From Isoetes taiwanensis (Eukaryota > Streptophyta > Lycopodiopsida > Isoetales > Isoetaceae), in the NCBI GenBank assembly GCA_021234155.1, contig JAJEKV010000034.1:5686028-5750027 (forward strand): a stretch of DNA of 64,000 nucleotides, in the 5' to 3' direction. The notes beneath the pieces were generated by a model. The model had not been told where the DNA came from. It was given only the letters and a program-made list of their open reading frames with translations, and searched no databases. The first letter of the stretch is position 1. Each line of letters begins with the position of its first letter. Made by a program: the position numbers and the translations under genes. Shown piece by piece: positions 49,551 through 61,612 of the stretch.

Positions 49551-50240
49551 CTATAGACAGCATATATGTCGACCGATAGAAGAGGAACAAATCTCAAAAT
49601 ACTCAGCAAGCTAGATCGAAAAATAGAACAAGTAAAAGGAGATAATGGAACTAAGATAAAAACCAGGTACAAGAAACAAGTTGTAGAAAAGATAAAGCTC
49701 TGGTGGCAGGATGGAAGGAACTAAAGGGACACCAAGAACTGATGGAATATAAGAAGCACTATAGCAAAAGAACTGGATAGAGAAAAGTTCGGGTGACATA
49801 TCACGGACTACATTCTATAGAGGACATGATAAGAGGGTCAGACAGGAAATAAAACTGAAACAAACAGAGGCAAAGGCATAAAAAGCATAAATGGGTAACT
49901 GAGATAAGAAACTTATTGGAAGCGGCAAAATGCACCATCATGTAAGCAAGACAAATAAGATGAGTATAGAGAAACTACAGCGAGGATTAGATGGAACAAA
50001 TGAGTGGGTAAAAAAGAACAGATGGGATTGCTGAAAGGAGACGACGGAACAATACAAAACTAGGAAGGAGGAGCAATGCAATAGGAGAACTCGAATGGAT
50101 GCAAGAGCAGCCGAGGTCAAGTGGATGAACAAAAGACCAAGGCGAATAAGGCAAGGAGTCGAAAAAGCCAAAAGGACATGTAACAGGATTGAAGGTTAAA
50201 GGAACAATAGGAACCCATGGAACAGAAGCAGCACATAAAT

Positions 50241-50261
50241 ATGTATGTATGTATGTATGTA
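50241..50261. repeat. (ATGT)n microsatellite
   Basis: About five ATGT units. Confidence 0.9.
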
Positions 50262-51069
50262 TTAGTCAAGCTCTCTTTGGGCCTTGAAGACCATGGAGCT
50301 TCCAAGTACAGATTAAAGCAATTTACAAATGTAATAATAAAGAACGATGTGCATCCACCGCTTTAAAATACCCAAGAAGTAGAAGAGTCAGATTGAGGAA
50401 AAGTAGTTGTGACACATCAAGCACCAAACTACAGAACATGACAATGAGAACTAACGAAGCAGACTAGACAAGAGCAACAGAGTAAAAAGGACCTAAAACA
50501 AGACAAACAAGATGGAGCAAAATGGCAGAAAGAAGCACTATTAGAAGACAAAAGTTAAAGAAAATGCAACAACAAAAAACTACGGTCTAAAATAAGGTGA
50601 TCAACGCAACTAGAGTAAACACACATTATGAAGAAAAGAAGTAATTGCGAACGATTGGGAAATGAAAACCAACAATGACGTGCAAAGTTAAGGACCTTGG
50701 ACCTATAACAGCAAGAAAACCAAATGAGTGAAACAAGACAAAACAGTTTAAAGAAGACGGAACCAAAATGAACATAAAAGAAACAACTGAAACAACTGAA
50801 ATGGGTAAAAGAGACATCAGAACAAAGACAACACAGGTGCAAAGAAAATGCGTGAACAAAAAACTAAGGGACAGAATAAGACAAGGGAGCGAAATAGAAG
50901 GAGGTGGATCAACAAAAACTAAGGGACAAAATAAGACAAGTGAGCAAATAAAAGGTGGATCTACCAGACCGAGAGCAACTGAGAAACTAGGGTAGATGAA
51001 AAGAATATGAAATCAACAATCCAACAGAATGGAAAGACGAAGATATAACAGGAAATCAATGGAGCGAAA

Positions 51070-51420
51070 AAAGTGCCACAAAGATAACAGAGCATTGGAA
51101 CAAACGAGGTAAAAGGCGTAAGCAAGAATACCGGAGCAATGAAATGCATAAGGTTATAAATGGAGTAATGAGACAACAAAGGTAATAGAGTAATGGAACA
51201 AACGAGACAAAGAGGGCAAGTAAAGAGTGCCAGAGAACCAGAACGACGAAATGCATAAAGTGAACAAATGGAGCAATGCAGAGAAAGGTGGGAAAGGAAC
51301 TGTTGAGACAATGGAACAAACGATGCAAAAAGGTCAAGTAAAGAGTGCCAGAGTACGGAACGACGAAATGCATAAAGTGAACAAATAGAATAACGTAGCA
51401 AACGATAGAAAAGAGACTGT
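51070..51420. repeat. ~118-bp tandem repeats, three diverged units
   Basis: Three units share TGGAACAAACGA, CAAGTAAAGAGTGCCAGAG, ACGACGAAATGCATAAAGTG and AACAAAT(G/A)GA. Units two and three (51190-51300, 51310-51420) are closest. Confidence 0.8.
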
Positions 51421-53099
51421 TGAGATAAAAACAAACAAATCCATAAATGCGACAAACAACAACAGAAGACAACAAACAACAACAACAACAATAACAAGAT
51501 AATGAAGGAATAGAATTAATGGATTAAAGAATACTACGTCAATAAAGGTTATGATAAGACTGAACTGATGTAGCTAGAAAAGAAAAAAGGAGCAACAATC
51601 CCAAGGAACCATGGGAAAAGCCAGACAACAAGAGCAATTTTAGGCGAATAGAATGAGATATGTCACAAAAGTGGGAGCCAGCAGTACACAGGACAATAAA
51701 AAATAAGGAATATACGAGTAAGAGAGCAAGCGTAACATAGAATAATAAAGAAACAGGGAGCAACTGAGCAATACGTAATGAACTTTTGATGGCAATACTG
51801 AGAAACAATACAACGCAAGACAAAAGAAATAAAATAACCCAACAAAAAATAGCAAAAAATTGTAAACCCCATAACTCCACAATTGTAAACCCCCTAACTG
51901 CAGAATATGGACAATCAAAATCCTGTCAAACATCCTACTCAACCTAGATGATATGCACTTATCAAACCAGAGCATAACCTCATGTCTGACACGTGATCTA
52001 ACATAATTTGCAAGTCCACCACCAACTATTAGTATGCAAGCCACAAGGAATATCCCATAGAAAAGACAGCTTCTGAAGCAAAAAATGCTTACATAAAAAC
52101 GAACTTACGAAAATTGAATTTGCAAAAGAGACAAAGCAAAATATAGAATACAGGCTAGAGACATAAAAAATTGATATGCCTTGAAAGGGGAAAGACAATG
52201 AACGAGACATCCCAAGTTCAAACAATGCGTAAATGGAGCAAACAAAAGCTCGTCTAAGAGATTCAAAATTATGGTGCGACAAAAGGCCATGGAAACTAGG
52301 TGGTCATGAAAATACTATATGCCAAAATGAATGCTCATATCCGAACAAAAAACGAAAATGACAATGCAGTATGCGCATATGAAAGAGCAAACTTACCATT
52401 GAGAAAACAATATGTAATCGGAACAAAACACGTGCTCATATGAAAGAGCATATTAATGGGAAGCGAAGGGCTAATAGAATATATAATGGACCAGAAGAAG
52501 CAATGGGGTAAATCAAGAATAGAAGGAAGGAAATGAAGTACAAAAGATCAAGAAGTAGAGAGGAACAAAGGAAAAGGACTAACATGGCAAAGACCTAAAG
52601 GGGCCAACTAGAACTAAAGAACCTGGAGGTGAAAGTGCAATAATAGGACAATAAGGAGAGGAGCCAAGATCGTAAGAAAAATGACTAAAGAAAATATCAC
52701 GGAACTGAGATTAGCTAGCGGAGGCAAAGATATCATCTACGATGCGTAATAGCCCAAAGGTGCAAAAACTAATTTCCAATTCCCATAGAAACAAGCGAAA
52801 AGTCCAAGTAGCAAGCAACAAAAGGCTAAAACAATGATTAAAGAGTGCCAAGATTACCAAAGAATACAAATATCTAGCCAAACCAAAATCCAAAATGCAT
52901 CATTTCATGCTAGAGACTGTGAAATATGTGCGAAATATGTGCGACGATAAAGTGAACCATGGGCCTAATACAAACACCAAAAATGTCAGTGCAATAATAG
53001 GCCAACATGTAAAAACAAAGAAATTATCAATACCCACGACAAAGACGGGAACAAAAATGGGCACAGATGCAGGTGGATTCAATCCTCAAAAAGGCTAAA

Positions 53100-56000
53100 T
53101 GACAAAGTGGCAAAAGACAATCAGATAATGGGAATAACAAGAATCATTATCTTGCCGAGATAGGATTCACTTTCTAGATTCTCACCAAGATAATGATTAG
53201 GCAAAGTCGCCTAACGAACATAAAGTGGTGAGTTAATGGAGCAAAGGAGTGGTTGATGGAGGAAGAAGGTGGGCATAAAGTAGTGGAGTAGGTAACATGG
53301 GCCAACAAACAAATAGTCAAACATCTAGCCCATTTGGGAAACTAGGAAACATCGCTACCTAACACATAAAAAACAAAAGAATATGACAATCAAAAAACAA
53401 TCTTGAGCCAGAACAATAAAAGGAACAATGGAAAGTACTCACAGCCAACCGAAAATACAAACTAGAGAAACATGGATGTGACATGGATAGATTTAAAAAC
53501 TGCCGTGTAACATCCCATCCACGCTCAAAGCAGGACCAAAACCATGGAAAACTAGTGAGCATATTATCATATGTAGAACATATGTGCTCTTAATCTGGTG
53601 CATCAACTATGTTAGAGACAAATCTCACTTATTAACATCACCCATACTCGTCACTTATCATACACAGTTCTGTGATCTATCGTTTTGATACCAGCATCAT
53701 GTGTTGTGTGATAGTCCATGCATAACAAATCAATTCTTAAAAGTTAAACCTATACAGTCTGAAAAACAGTATGTCCTTTATCCGCAGAATGAATTTCATA
53801 GTAGATATGTACACATTATACCGAAAAAGACCAAAGTAGACTGCTTACCTCTAGCATAATCATCTAGATGCATGCTGCCTAATGCATCTTAGCAAACTAT
53901 ACAGCCTATTGCCCATGACAACTGCTAGCTTTAAATCAACAAAGGCCTATGCTACGTATGCCATTACTATAGCAAGCTGCCCTGTAAACTACCAGAAAAC
54001 AACCAGCACAGACTTGGGCCTACAAAACAGTAACAAAGGACTACAACAATGCAAAGAATATCATACAACACACTATGCAACAGATTGATATAACATGCAT
54101 GCCCTATCTTTTCCATGTACTAGCTAAGACAGCTATATCATTCTTGCAGTCCCTAGCTTTTGACATGCATATGCAAGGACATCCAAACTAGACTATAGGA
54201 ACATCCCAAAACAAGGCAACCTTTATGGATCTACACCTACACAACTGGATGCATTTTGTGTATCCAAGCACAAGCAAATTGCTGACTGAGTAGCTCTCTA
54301 TACAACCCATAGAAGCAGCTTCCTGTTAGTGGACAAATATAAAATCCAGCGCATCGGCACTTATTCAATCACTACATGAAATATCGAAGATTGTATGCAA
54401 ACACCTCGGCCACATTATGCTATAAGAGCTTGCAGCAAAATGCCACAGCAACACAAACAGTAAACAATTTCAATTCAAACCAGCAATAGCCGTTTTTATA
54501 GGACTATGCAACAGATGGTTGAACTAGTTCAACTTCTAAGCAAGATTTTCCAAGACTTCAAACAATGAATTCATCATATCTGAATATTCAAATGGATCAA
54601 CTCGTTCCTTTAATGATCGTATTACAGCTACAATATCTATCTGTCTTAAAAACATCATCAAATATTCGAAGAACCAAGATGAACTAGACTCTCAACCATG
54701 TTCTTTTATAGTGCCAGCCAGCTATAACAGACTTATGAATCCATTTTGCAACACATTAATATTTATCCAGAGAAAAGGGATGTCTTTTAGCCTTAATTCC
54801 ATTCATCTGTTTTACCTCATACATGCAATACATACCTGATTCTTGAAGCTCCCATCACGAGCATTCATCCTTGTCCGTTTGTTTGTGCAGGTATCCATCG
54901 TTCCATCCATATCTCTTTGAGAGGAAAAAATTGGGTACTCTGGGTTTTCCTACTGCATCGGTAAACACTTGTCAAAAGTAAAACTCTTTCAGCACTGTTG
55001 AAACTGCAGAAAGGTCTGTTTTTAGGCAAATCTTGATGCCCATAGCATCCAAGGCCCTGAGTACAATCACATCTAAAACAGTAGGCAGGGATATCCTGTG
55101 CAAACAAAGCCAATAGACTAATAGGCCGGCAATAGACACTTATCTGGAAGAGGCGCTCCCGATATGATGTTGAAGCTATGCTTTGCAGATCCATACTCTT
55201 GCATTTAAATATAGACAAAGGATAGTTTGAGAAATACCTTAGCTTCACGATTCAAGAAGCATGGGTTAGAAGGACAAGAACCAGAGATGAATGACTCATG
55301 CCTAGCATCCACGACCTGGCACTGCCCGAATCATCAGAAGAAGAAAGGAAGAATCCATAAGTCCCAAGGAATCGGATATAATAAGCAGGATAGAGCCACC
55401 GTCTAGCATCCAAGATCCGACCAAAGCGCAGAGGGTAAAGCTGAGCCCGGATAATCTGAAACTGAAGGCATATAGGAACACGAAAAAACACAGCCACCGA
55501 AATACAAATGGAAAAGATGGAAAGAGCGCAACATAAATAAATCTACAGAATAATCGATCCAACCAAGGGCGGGGAAACCTCAGAGATCTTGTCAAAGAGG
55601 AAGCAAAAAGAAGCTGTGGGCATAGAAAGAGCGACATAGAACACGATGCATGGAACCCACTAAACAGAGAAAGAGGAAACGATGCTTGTAAGCACGAATA
55701 AAAAACAGAGAAAGAGGATCGATTGTAGATTCACCAAATCAGAGAAAAATGGAAAACAGATGCAATCACAATATAAACAGATGCATGACAATATAAATCA
55801 AAATCAAAGAACGGGAAATAGATGCCATAGTACTGAAGGAAAAGACGATACCATCATCGGATGAGGAACCAACCAAAGCTAACCTATTCAAAGCTTATCT
55901 GGTAGATGAATAGGTTTGTTAGTGATAGGAAAACAAAAAATGCCTGTACAGGTGAGATTAAGATTGTTCAAAGCAGATGATCGAGAAGGGATACAATGGA
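53100..56000. other. Gene-free segment inside the bracketed block
   Basis: AT-rich to purine-rich, without recognisable genes. Frames at 54865-55248 and 55252-55637 (minus) have no domains. Confidence 0.45.
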
Positions 56001-56003
56001 AGG

Positions 56004-56180
56004 TAGGTAGAGGTGCTAATGACAAAAACAAAGCTCAAGAGAACCCCTATAAGGAAGAAGTAGAAGAGACATGTATATAAAGGAAAATTGGGCTCAGAAT
56101 AGCAATGACGTCCCTTGCCAAAGAATTCGCAATAGAACCTTGACATTGTATGATAGGGACCTTTTTAACCTAAAAAATAG
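56004..56180 (+). repeat. Direct repeats, right copies
   Basis: 56004-56165 matches 49381-49550, and the adjoining 56145-56180 matches 48476-48515. The two repeats that are separated on the left are fused here. Confidence 0.85.
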
Positions 56181-56501
56181 TGTATATATAGGTTTTTCTA
56201 GCATTCTTTATCAAGAAGGCAGGTCCTTGGAGGAAAAAGGTGCTTTATCTTAATCAAATAATCTAACAATACCAATGTGCTATCATTTCATTTGCTTGAT
56301 GCATGTAATTCTATAATGAAGCCCATAGAGACTATTTTCCACTTATGAATCGGGACTCTAGGGATACTACTTTGCCTAGAGTTTTCTAAAACCGTTGTTC
56401 TAGTTCTTCATCATGCATATGGAACTATAGCTATCAAAGAACTCTTGCATATTGGTCTATTAGAAAGTGGATTGTGGAGTTTTTTAAAACAGTTGTTGTA
56501 G

Positions 56502-57059
56502 ACTACTAGAAAGTTATATTCTTCGCAACCTGTTTCTGTCAACAAATATTTTTGCAAGTTTCATTGCCAACAACACAAACGCTTAATATTAGTAAAGCTG
56601 GTTTGTAACATTTGTGCCATTAAAGAAAAGAAGGTTTGCATAATATTTTCATGGCCGCAAGTTCCCATACATGCTTTCTAAATGACTTCATATTGAAACG
56701 GTCATATTCAAGTCCTCTGTTTGATGCTTCACAAAGTGACGCTTATGCTCATCTGAATGTGAGCTACTAGAAAGTTATATTCTTCGCAACCTGTTTCTGT
56801 CAACAAATATTTTTGCAAGTTTCATTGCCAACACAAACAAATATTTTTGCAAGTTTTATTGCCAACAACACAAACGCTTCAAATTAGTAAAGCTGGTTTG
56901 TCACATTTGTGCGATTAAAGAAAAGAAGGTTTGCATATTATAATTGCATGGCCGGAAATTCCCATACATGCTTTCTAAATGACTTCATATTGAAACATCA
57001 TGTTCAAGTCCTCTGTTTGATGCTTCACAAAGTGACGCTTATGCTCATCTGAATGTGAG
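56502..57059. repeat. ~260-bp tandem duplication
   Basis: Unit 1 is 56502-56760 and unit 2 is 56761-57059, nearly identical (shared CTACTAGAAAGTTATATTCT, TTCCCATACATGCTTTCTAA, GACGCTTATGCTCATCTGAA). Unit 2 carries an extra internal 40-bp duplication of AACAAATATTTTTGCAAGTT. Recent by its low divergence. Confidence 0.95.
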
Positions 57060-57104
57060 CTGCTAATTAAAGGACTCAGCATCAGAAAACAATTCCAGCA
57101 AAGC

Positions 57105-57230
57105 TTAAGGCTTCCCAAACATATACGATGCTCCCACCGTATAAATTACGGGAAATTTTTCTTCCATGGCAACTCAATTATCACGGAAAAGCCATGCGTC
57201 TGACTTGGACCACTTGTGATGGGCAAGTGT
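57105..57230 (+). repeat. Dispersed repeat, copy B
   Basis: Matches 31965-32075 (CCCAAACATATACGATGCTCCC-type word, shown as ATATACGATGCTCCC and CCGTATAAAT, then GGACCACTTGTGATGGGCAA). It lies where the copia element's 3' end should continue, so it may have replaced or truncated the 3' LTR. Confidence 0.6.
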
Positions 57231-57329
57231 CTACTATCTGTTTTGTTGTGTTGACATACACCATTTCAATATACTGTTTGGCAGCCAAGTCTATGATGAA
57301 ATGGATGTTCAATTCAACATGTTTAGTCC

Positions 57330-58562
57330 TCTCATGATGCACAGGATTTTTCACAATGGCTATACAACTTTAGCTGTCTGTTAAAATCTGTGTTGGCCTT
57401 GTTTGCTTGCGTTCTAGCTCCTCCAACAATCTTCTCAATGTTATCTCCTCAGCTACAAGAGATGATATTGTATACTCTGTTTCAGCAGAGGACATTGCAA
57501 TGGCCTCCAAACCTTGTCTTTTTCTTGTATAAACCCCATGAACAATTTTTCTTCCAACTTTGCATTTAGAAAGGCAGTTTTGACATCCATATGGTGCAAT
57601 TCAAGGTCCTGTGCATTTGCTACTGCTAGCAAAGTTCTGATGCTAGTCAATTTTACAATAGGGGAGTATGTTTCGTCAAAATTCTGTCCCTGTTTCTGAG
57701 TGTAACCTTTAGCCACAAGTCTTGCCTTAAACTTTCTACTTCCATCTGCATTTTCCTTTATTTTATAGAGCCATTTGCTCCCTATCACATTTTCTTTTGC
57801 AGGGTAATTAACCAGCTCATATGTTTGTGTCTTTTGAAATGATTCTAGCTCATCATTCATGGCTTTCAGCCAATGATCTTTGTCATTACTTTCTACTGCT
57901 TCCTCATAAGTGTTTGGAATCACAATATCTTCAAGAATAGCCATTATTTGCTTATGTTCTACGTGCTGTTTTTCAAATCTTCTGCTCCTTCCCATATCAT
58001 TTCTGCCATATTGTTCAATGTCCACAGGTGCATCTTCTAGAAGTTTTTCTGCTTGAGTTTTTCTTTTACATGGTGTAACAGGTGGAATGTAATTATTCTC
58101 ACTACTTTCTTCAACTGATCCTTCACTTACAGAGGCAGATTCTCCATTAGTTTCAGCCATAGTTTCATCTTCATCCTTGACAGAATCGAGGTCTACATCT
58201 TGCTGATTCTTTTCTACTGTTGTGCTCTTCTCTTTGAGCAAAGCTTTCTTTTCAAATCTGTCCTTATACAAAGTGCTTTTATCAAACAAGGCATCTCTAC
58301 TGATGATTATTTTTTTGCTTTCTTGTATATATATTCTGTATCCCTTTGATTCTTCACCATAGCCCACAAGAAAACCAATGTTTGCCTTATTGTCTAATTT
58401 CTTTCTTAATTCACTTGGGATATGTACATACACTAAACAACCATATGCCTTGAACAATTCATAATTTATTCTTTCGTTGCTTTTTGACCATAATAAGTCT
58501 GGGATGTTACCTTTTATGCTCGAGGATGGAAGCTTGTTTTGTACTAATATTGCTGTCTTCAA
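57330..58562 (-). pseudogene. Copia pol: integrase C-terminus, RT (deleted), RNase H
   Basis: A 369-codon frame starts at the integrase end (WSKSNERINYELFKAYGCLV, then YGEESKGYRIYI). It passes an acidic linker and enters RT (HWLKAMNDELESFQKTQTYE, GSKWLYKIKENADGSRKF, KARLVAKGYTQ). The first catalytic Asp is present in HHMDVKTAFLNAKLEE. After EKDKV at about 57510 the sequence jumps to EAIAMSSAETEYTISSLVAE of RNase H in another frame, so the YxDD half of RT is deleted. The RNase H trace continues to about 57330 and meets a stop (TDS then TAA). Confidence 0.87.
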
Positions 58563-59580
58563 TGCTTCTTCCTAGAGATGGTTTGGCAGTCCACATTTTT
58601 TTTATCATAGATCTCACAGCATCCATAATTGTTGTGTTTTTCCTTTCTTGCTACTCCATTCTGTTGGAGGTTGTACTTGTAAGTTAGCTGTCTTTTAAAT
58701 GCCATTTGCAATGCAAAAAAGTTTAAATTTGGCTGATAGATATTCCCCTCCTCTGTCAGACCTGATACATTTCACTTTTTTTTTCTAAATCCCTCTCCAT
58801 CTCTGTGACATATTGTTTGAATGCATTTAAAGCTTGGGATTTTTCCTATAAACAATAGCACTTCCATTTTCTACTGTAGTCATCAATGAAAGAAATAAAA
58901 TATCTCTTATTTGTCCTTCCTTTGACATTTAGTGACCCACATAAGTCTGTATGCACGAGTTCAAGTACATCTTTTGCCCTTGTTTTTGACTGCTTGAATG
59001 GTAACCTGTTAATCTTTCCAAGAATGCATCCTTCACACTTGGATCTTTCTAATTTTAAGTCTTTGCAACTTAACCATCCTTTCTTGGCTAGATATTTCAA
59101 GTTGTTGCAATGAGTGTGGGCCAGCCTGTCATGCCAAAGTTCAAATTCAGGGATATTTGTTGTGTTAACACTGTTATGGGCCAAGATATCCATTTGAAAT
59201 AAGTTTCCAACATGCTTTGCATAAAACTTTAATGCATTGCCAAGGTAGATGTTACACCCTTTTGAGTCAAAATTGACTCTATAGCCTAAGTCCACAAGCT
59301 GACTTACAGAAATGAGAGTTTTAATTATTGTTGGAACACATAATATATTCTCAATGTCTACAGTGTTTCCATTTAGATCAATAAGCTGTAGTAGGCCCCT
59401 CCTTTCAATTTCTTGTAGGTCGCCATTTCCAACTTGAATTCTTCTAGATTGAGAATTTGCTAGATTTTTTAATAGGTCAATAGATTGGACTACTGATCTT
59501 TCAGCTCCACTATCAACTACAAGAATATTAGTTTTATTAGCATTCAGATTTTTCTCAATGATGGCAAATGCATGATTTAC
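58563..59580 (-). pseudogene. Copia protease and integrase
   Basis: Protease motif VVDSGAERSV near 59515 and LISVSQLVDLGYRVNF near 59290. The integrase zinc region is ELWHDRLAHTHCNNLKYLAK with KCEGCILGK (59140-59010). The core first Asp is in HTDLCGSL, with FIDDYSRK beyond. The second part (IRSDRGGEYLS near 58770, then the NGV..RK region) is in shifted frames with stops. Inactive. Confidence 0.83.
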
Positions 59581-60295
59581 CTCATCTTCTTCTTCAACAT
59601 CATATTTGTCCTTTTCATCTTATTCCCTAGCAACAAATGCTCCAATTGATTTCCTGCCCCGTCCCCTGCGTGAGCTTGGTTTTCCTCCTCAGTTGTAAAT
59701 CCCTTATTCTTGCCTCTGCCATAGTTTTTTGGTGTAGGACATTTAGCTGCTACATGCTCCTTGCCCCCACAGATATAGCAGTTGAAATCCTTTTTCAACT
59801 TTGGACACTCATTCTTAAAGTGTCCTGACTCATTGCAATTATAGCACGTAACTTGATTCTTTTTCCCTTCAAAGAGAATTCAGTGGATTCTTCCCCTTCT
59901 CTTATTATCTTTCTCTGTTCAAATTCAATTCTTAGAATATTCTCAACCTTCTCTCTTGATTTGCTCATATTTCTGATAAATAAGGACAGATTTTCATTTT
60001 CACTTACTGCCCTAAAGATTTGTAGAACTTGGCTTCTTTCAGAAATGTTTACTCCAGCTCCAGCCAAATCAGCAACAATATTGTCAAAAGTGTCAAAGAA
60101 ATCTAAAACGTCTCCTTCTTCTTTTAGTTTTAAACTCCTCAGTTCATTTTCAAGTGAGGAAGTCTTTTCTTCAAAATGTTTTAGCAAGTATAACCACATC
60201 TGTTTTGGATTCAGATTCCTCAATTTGAGTCTAATAGTGGGGCTTACCTTGCATGTGATAATGCCATATGCTTCTTTGACTCTTGAGTAATGAAA
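59577..60295 (-). pseudogene. Copia gag, central and C-terminal part
   Basis: It resumes after the nested LINE with EAYGIITCKVSPTIRLKLRN and continues NPKQMWLYLLKHFEEKTSSL and ELRSLKLKEEGDVLDFFDTF (UBN2-type gag). Two CCHC knuckles follow: CYNCNESGHFKNEC (about 59848-59803) and CYICGGKEHVAAKC (about 59785-59740). A frameshift near 59820 separates capsid and knuckles. Confidence 0.85.
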
Positions 60296-61303
60296 TTGTA
60301 TTCACTATCTCATATAGACCCTGCGGTCTAGGAGACGAAATATTTACAATCATAGGAACACTCCAAATTTGAGTTATCAGAAATCTAGTCTTTCTAAGTG
60401 GGCTTCTCGCACACATAATAAATCACGAAGAAACGCTGCTAGTTTTGCCGAGGGCATTTGCAACACTGTGTGAACACTACTTAGATCGGCCTCATGAAGA
60501 TGATATCGTGCTCTTACTGCTTCGTATGCAGGACAAGCAATAAGAAAATGGTATTCATCTTCAACGTCTGTGGAACCACATACAGGACATGCCCGTAATG
60601 CTCTTTGGACTTTTTTCCAACGCCCACACTCGATCTGCAGGTGATGGGAGCTAACCCTCATCCTACAAATACGATGTCTAGCAGCGAGTGGCAAAGGATC
60701 CAGAAGATACTGCTGTGCTGTATAAATAATCATAGGGTTAACATCCTTCCTGTACATATCCATTTTACCCTGTGCATTTGCCCATATCTTATCAATGACC
60801 TTTGGTCTCACTAGATCACGTATAGCTTCTGGTTGTATTGGTAGATCAATCATATCTATATTCCATCGTGCCAACCATTTTCTTCCCTCATGAAACCACC
60901 CCTCCTCCTGTGACTCATACATAGCCCGAACGGGTAACCTTTCCTGTGGTAATTTTTTAATTCTGCTAATGTAGAGAAGAAACAGATAGATTGCTTCTCC
61001 TTCTAGTGGTAACATGCCCGTCTCTGCTAGCATCATGGAGTATGGAGTTTGTATCTTTACCCCTAATTCACCTATCAAGAAACGTTTCTGTATTGTCTCA
61101 ATGTCCTTCCATTTCTTCCTGGCTAATCCTGGCCCCCACACTTGGCAACCGTAAAGAATAACTGGTTGCACGAGCGCCCTATACAAATGTAATCTCATGG
61201 TCCACTCTAATATGTGATTTTTTTTTTGGCACTTCGCTTGCATGGCAAATAAAGCCTTTCTTCCACCATTCACCCTTTTGTATAATGACCTTCCAATCCT
61301 CAT
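60296..61303 (-). mobile_element. APE-type LINE copy 5, nested in copia gag
   Basis: 5'-truncated LINE of the same broad family as the 1-13545 cluster. The coding part begins at about GRSLYKRVNGGRKALFAM and the 3'UTR carries the hairpin TAGACC-GCAG-GGTCTA with outer TCTC/GAGA (60307-60336), ending AATACAATTTCATT against copia sequence. There is no CT array at either end. A short AGTCA near both junctions may be part of a target duplication. Confidence 0.88.
60377..61303 (-). pseudogene. LINE ORF2 C-terminal region, copy 5 (open frame)
   Basis: 308 codons without a stop: LYKRVNGGRKALFAMQAKC, VILYGCQVWGPGLARKKW, TPYSMMLAETGMLPLEGEAI, ARHRICRMRVSSHHLQIECG and the finger CPVCGSTDVEDEYHFLIACP, complete with C-x2-C and the H/C pair. 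The RT catalytic domain is missing by 5' truncation, so there is no activity, but the reading frame is intact. That suggests it is younger than copies 1, 2 and 4. Confidence 0.88.
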
Positions 61304-61309
61304 GTGACT

Positions 61310-61559
61310 TCCTCCTGCAGGTCCTTCTGCATTTGATGGTACTGAACCTCCATTTTTGTCTCATACTAATTGAACCTTTAGAAATTGACCATGTGATTGT
61401 GTTCAAGTCCATGTTTGTGCCTCCATTTGGATCAACCAGATCCCAGAGGTCCTCCGCTTCTAAGATGTGTTTCACTGCATCCTTCCGCCTTAGGAATCCT
61501 GGTCCTCTCTTGTAGACCTCCACAGTACTTAAGAGACTAGCTCCAAATCTGCAGGACAT
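61310..61559 (-). pseudogene. Copia gag N-terminus
   Basis: It starts MSCRFGASLLS 41 bp downstream of the primer site and reads GFLRRKDAVKHILEAEDLWD then LVDPNGGTNM, the characteristic copia gag opening (W..RM...LEAxDLWDLV). It shifts frame and is cut by the LINE at about 61304. It continues at 60295 on the far side. Confidence 0.8.
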
Positions 61560-61599
61560 AGTGAATAAATACACCAAGAACTTTTGCCTTGATACCAAA

Positions 61600-61611
61600 G
61601 CTCTGATACCA
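61600..61611 (-). promoter_or_regulatory. Copia primer-binding site (initiator Met tRNA)
   Basis: Minus strand TGGTATCAGAGC, the complement of the 3' end of plant initiator Met tRNA used by most copia elements. It lies next to an LTR end CTAACA. Confidence 0.9.
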
Positions 61612-61612
61612 A

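Larger units (their letters stand above)
49100..53100. other. Purine-skewed gene-free block
   Basis: For about 4 kb the plus strand is dominated by A and G with few T and C. Minus-strand open frames are hydrophobic by-products of this bias (runs of Leu, Phe, Ser, Cys) and have no domains. Repeated words such as GGAACAAACGA, GAAATGCATAAAGTGAACAAA and GAGTGCCAGAG recur. Not coding as far as can be seen. Confidence 0.6.
57232..61612 (-). mobile_element. Ty1/copia retrotransposon, decayed, carrying a nested LINE
   Basis: Minus-strand order: LTR end, primer-binding site (61611-61600), gag N-terminus (61559-61304), LINE insertion (61303-60296), rest of gag with two zinc knuckles, protease, integrase, RT N-terminal half, then RNase H directly joined after a deletion. 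The 3' LTR is not seen. The order protease–integrase–RT identifies copia. Confidence 0.9.

Noticed and set aside
50961-51880. Long minus-strand hydrophobic frames (up to 178 codons) in the purine-skewed block
   Set aside because: Their Leu/Phe/Ser/Cys composition is the direct result of pyrimidine-rich codons. They follow the DNA tandem repeat, have no domain and overlap in two frames.
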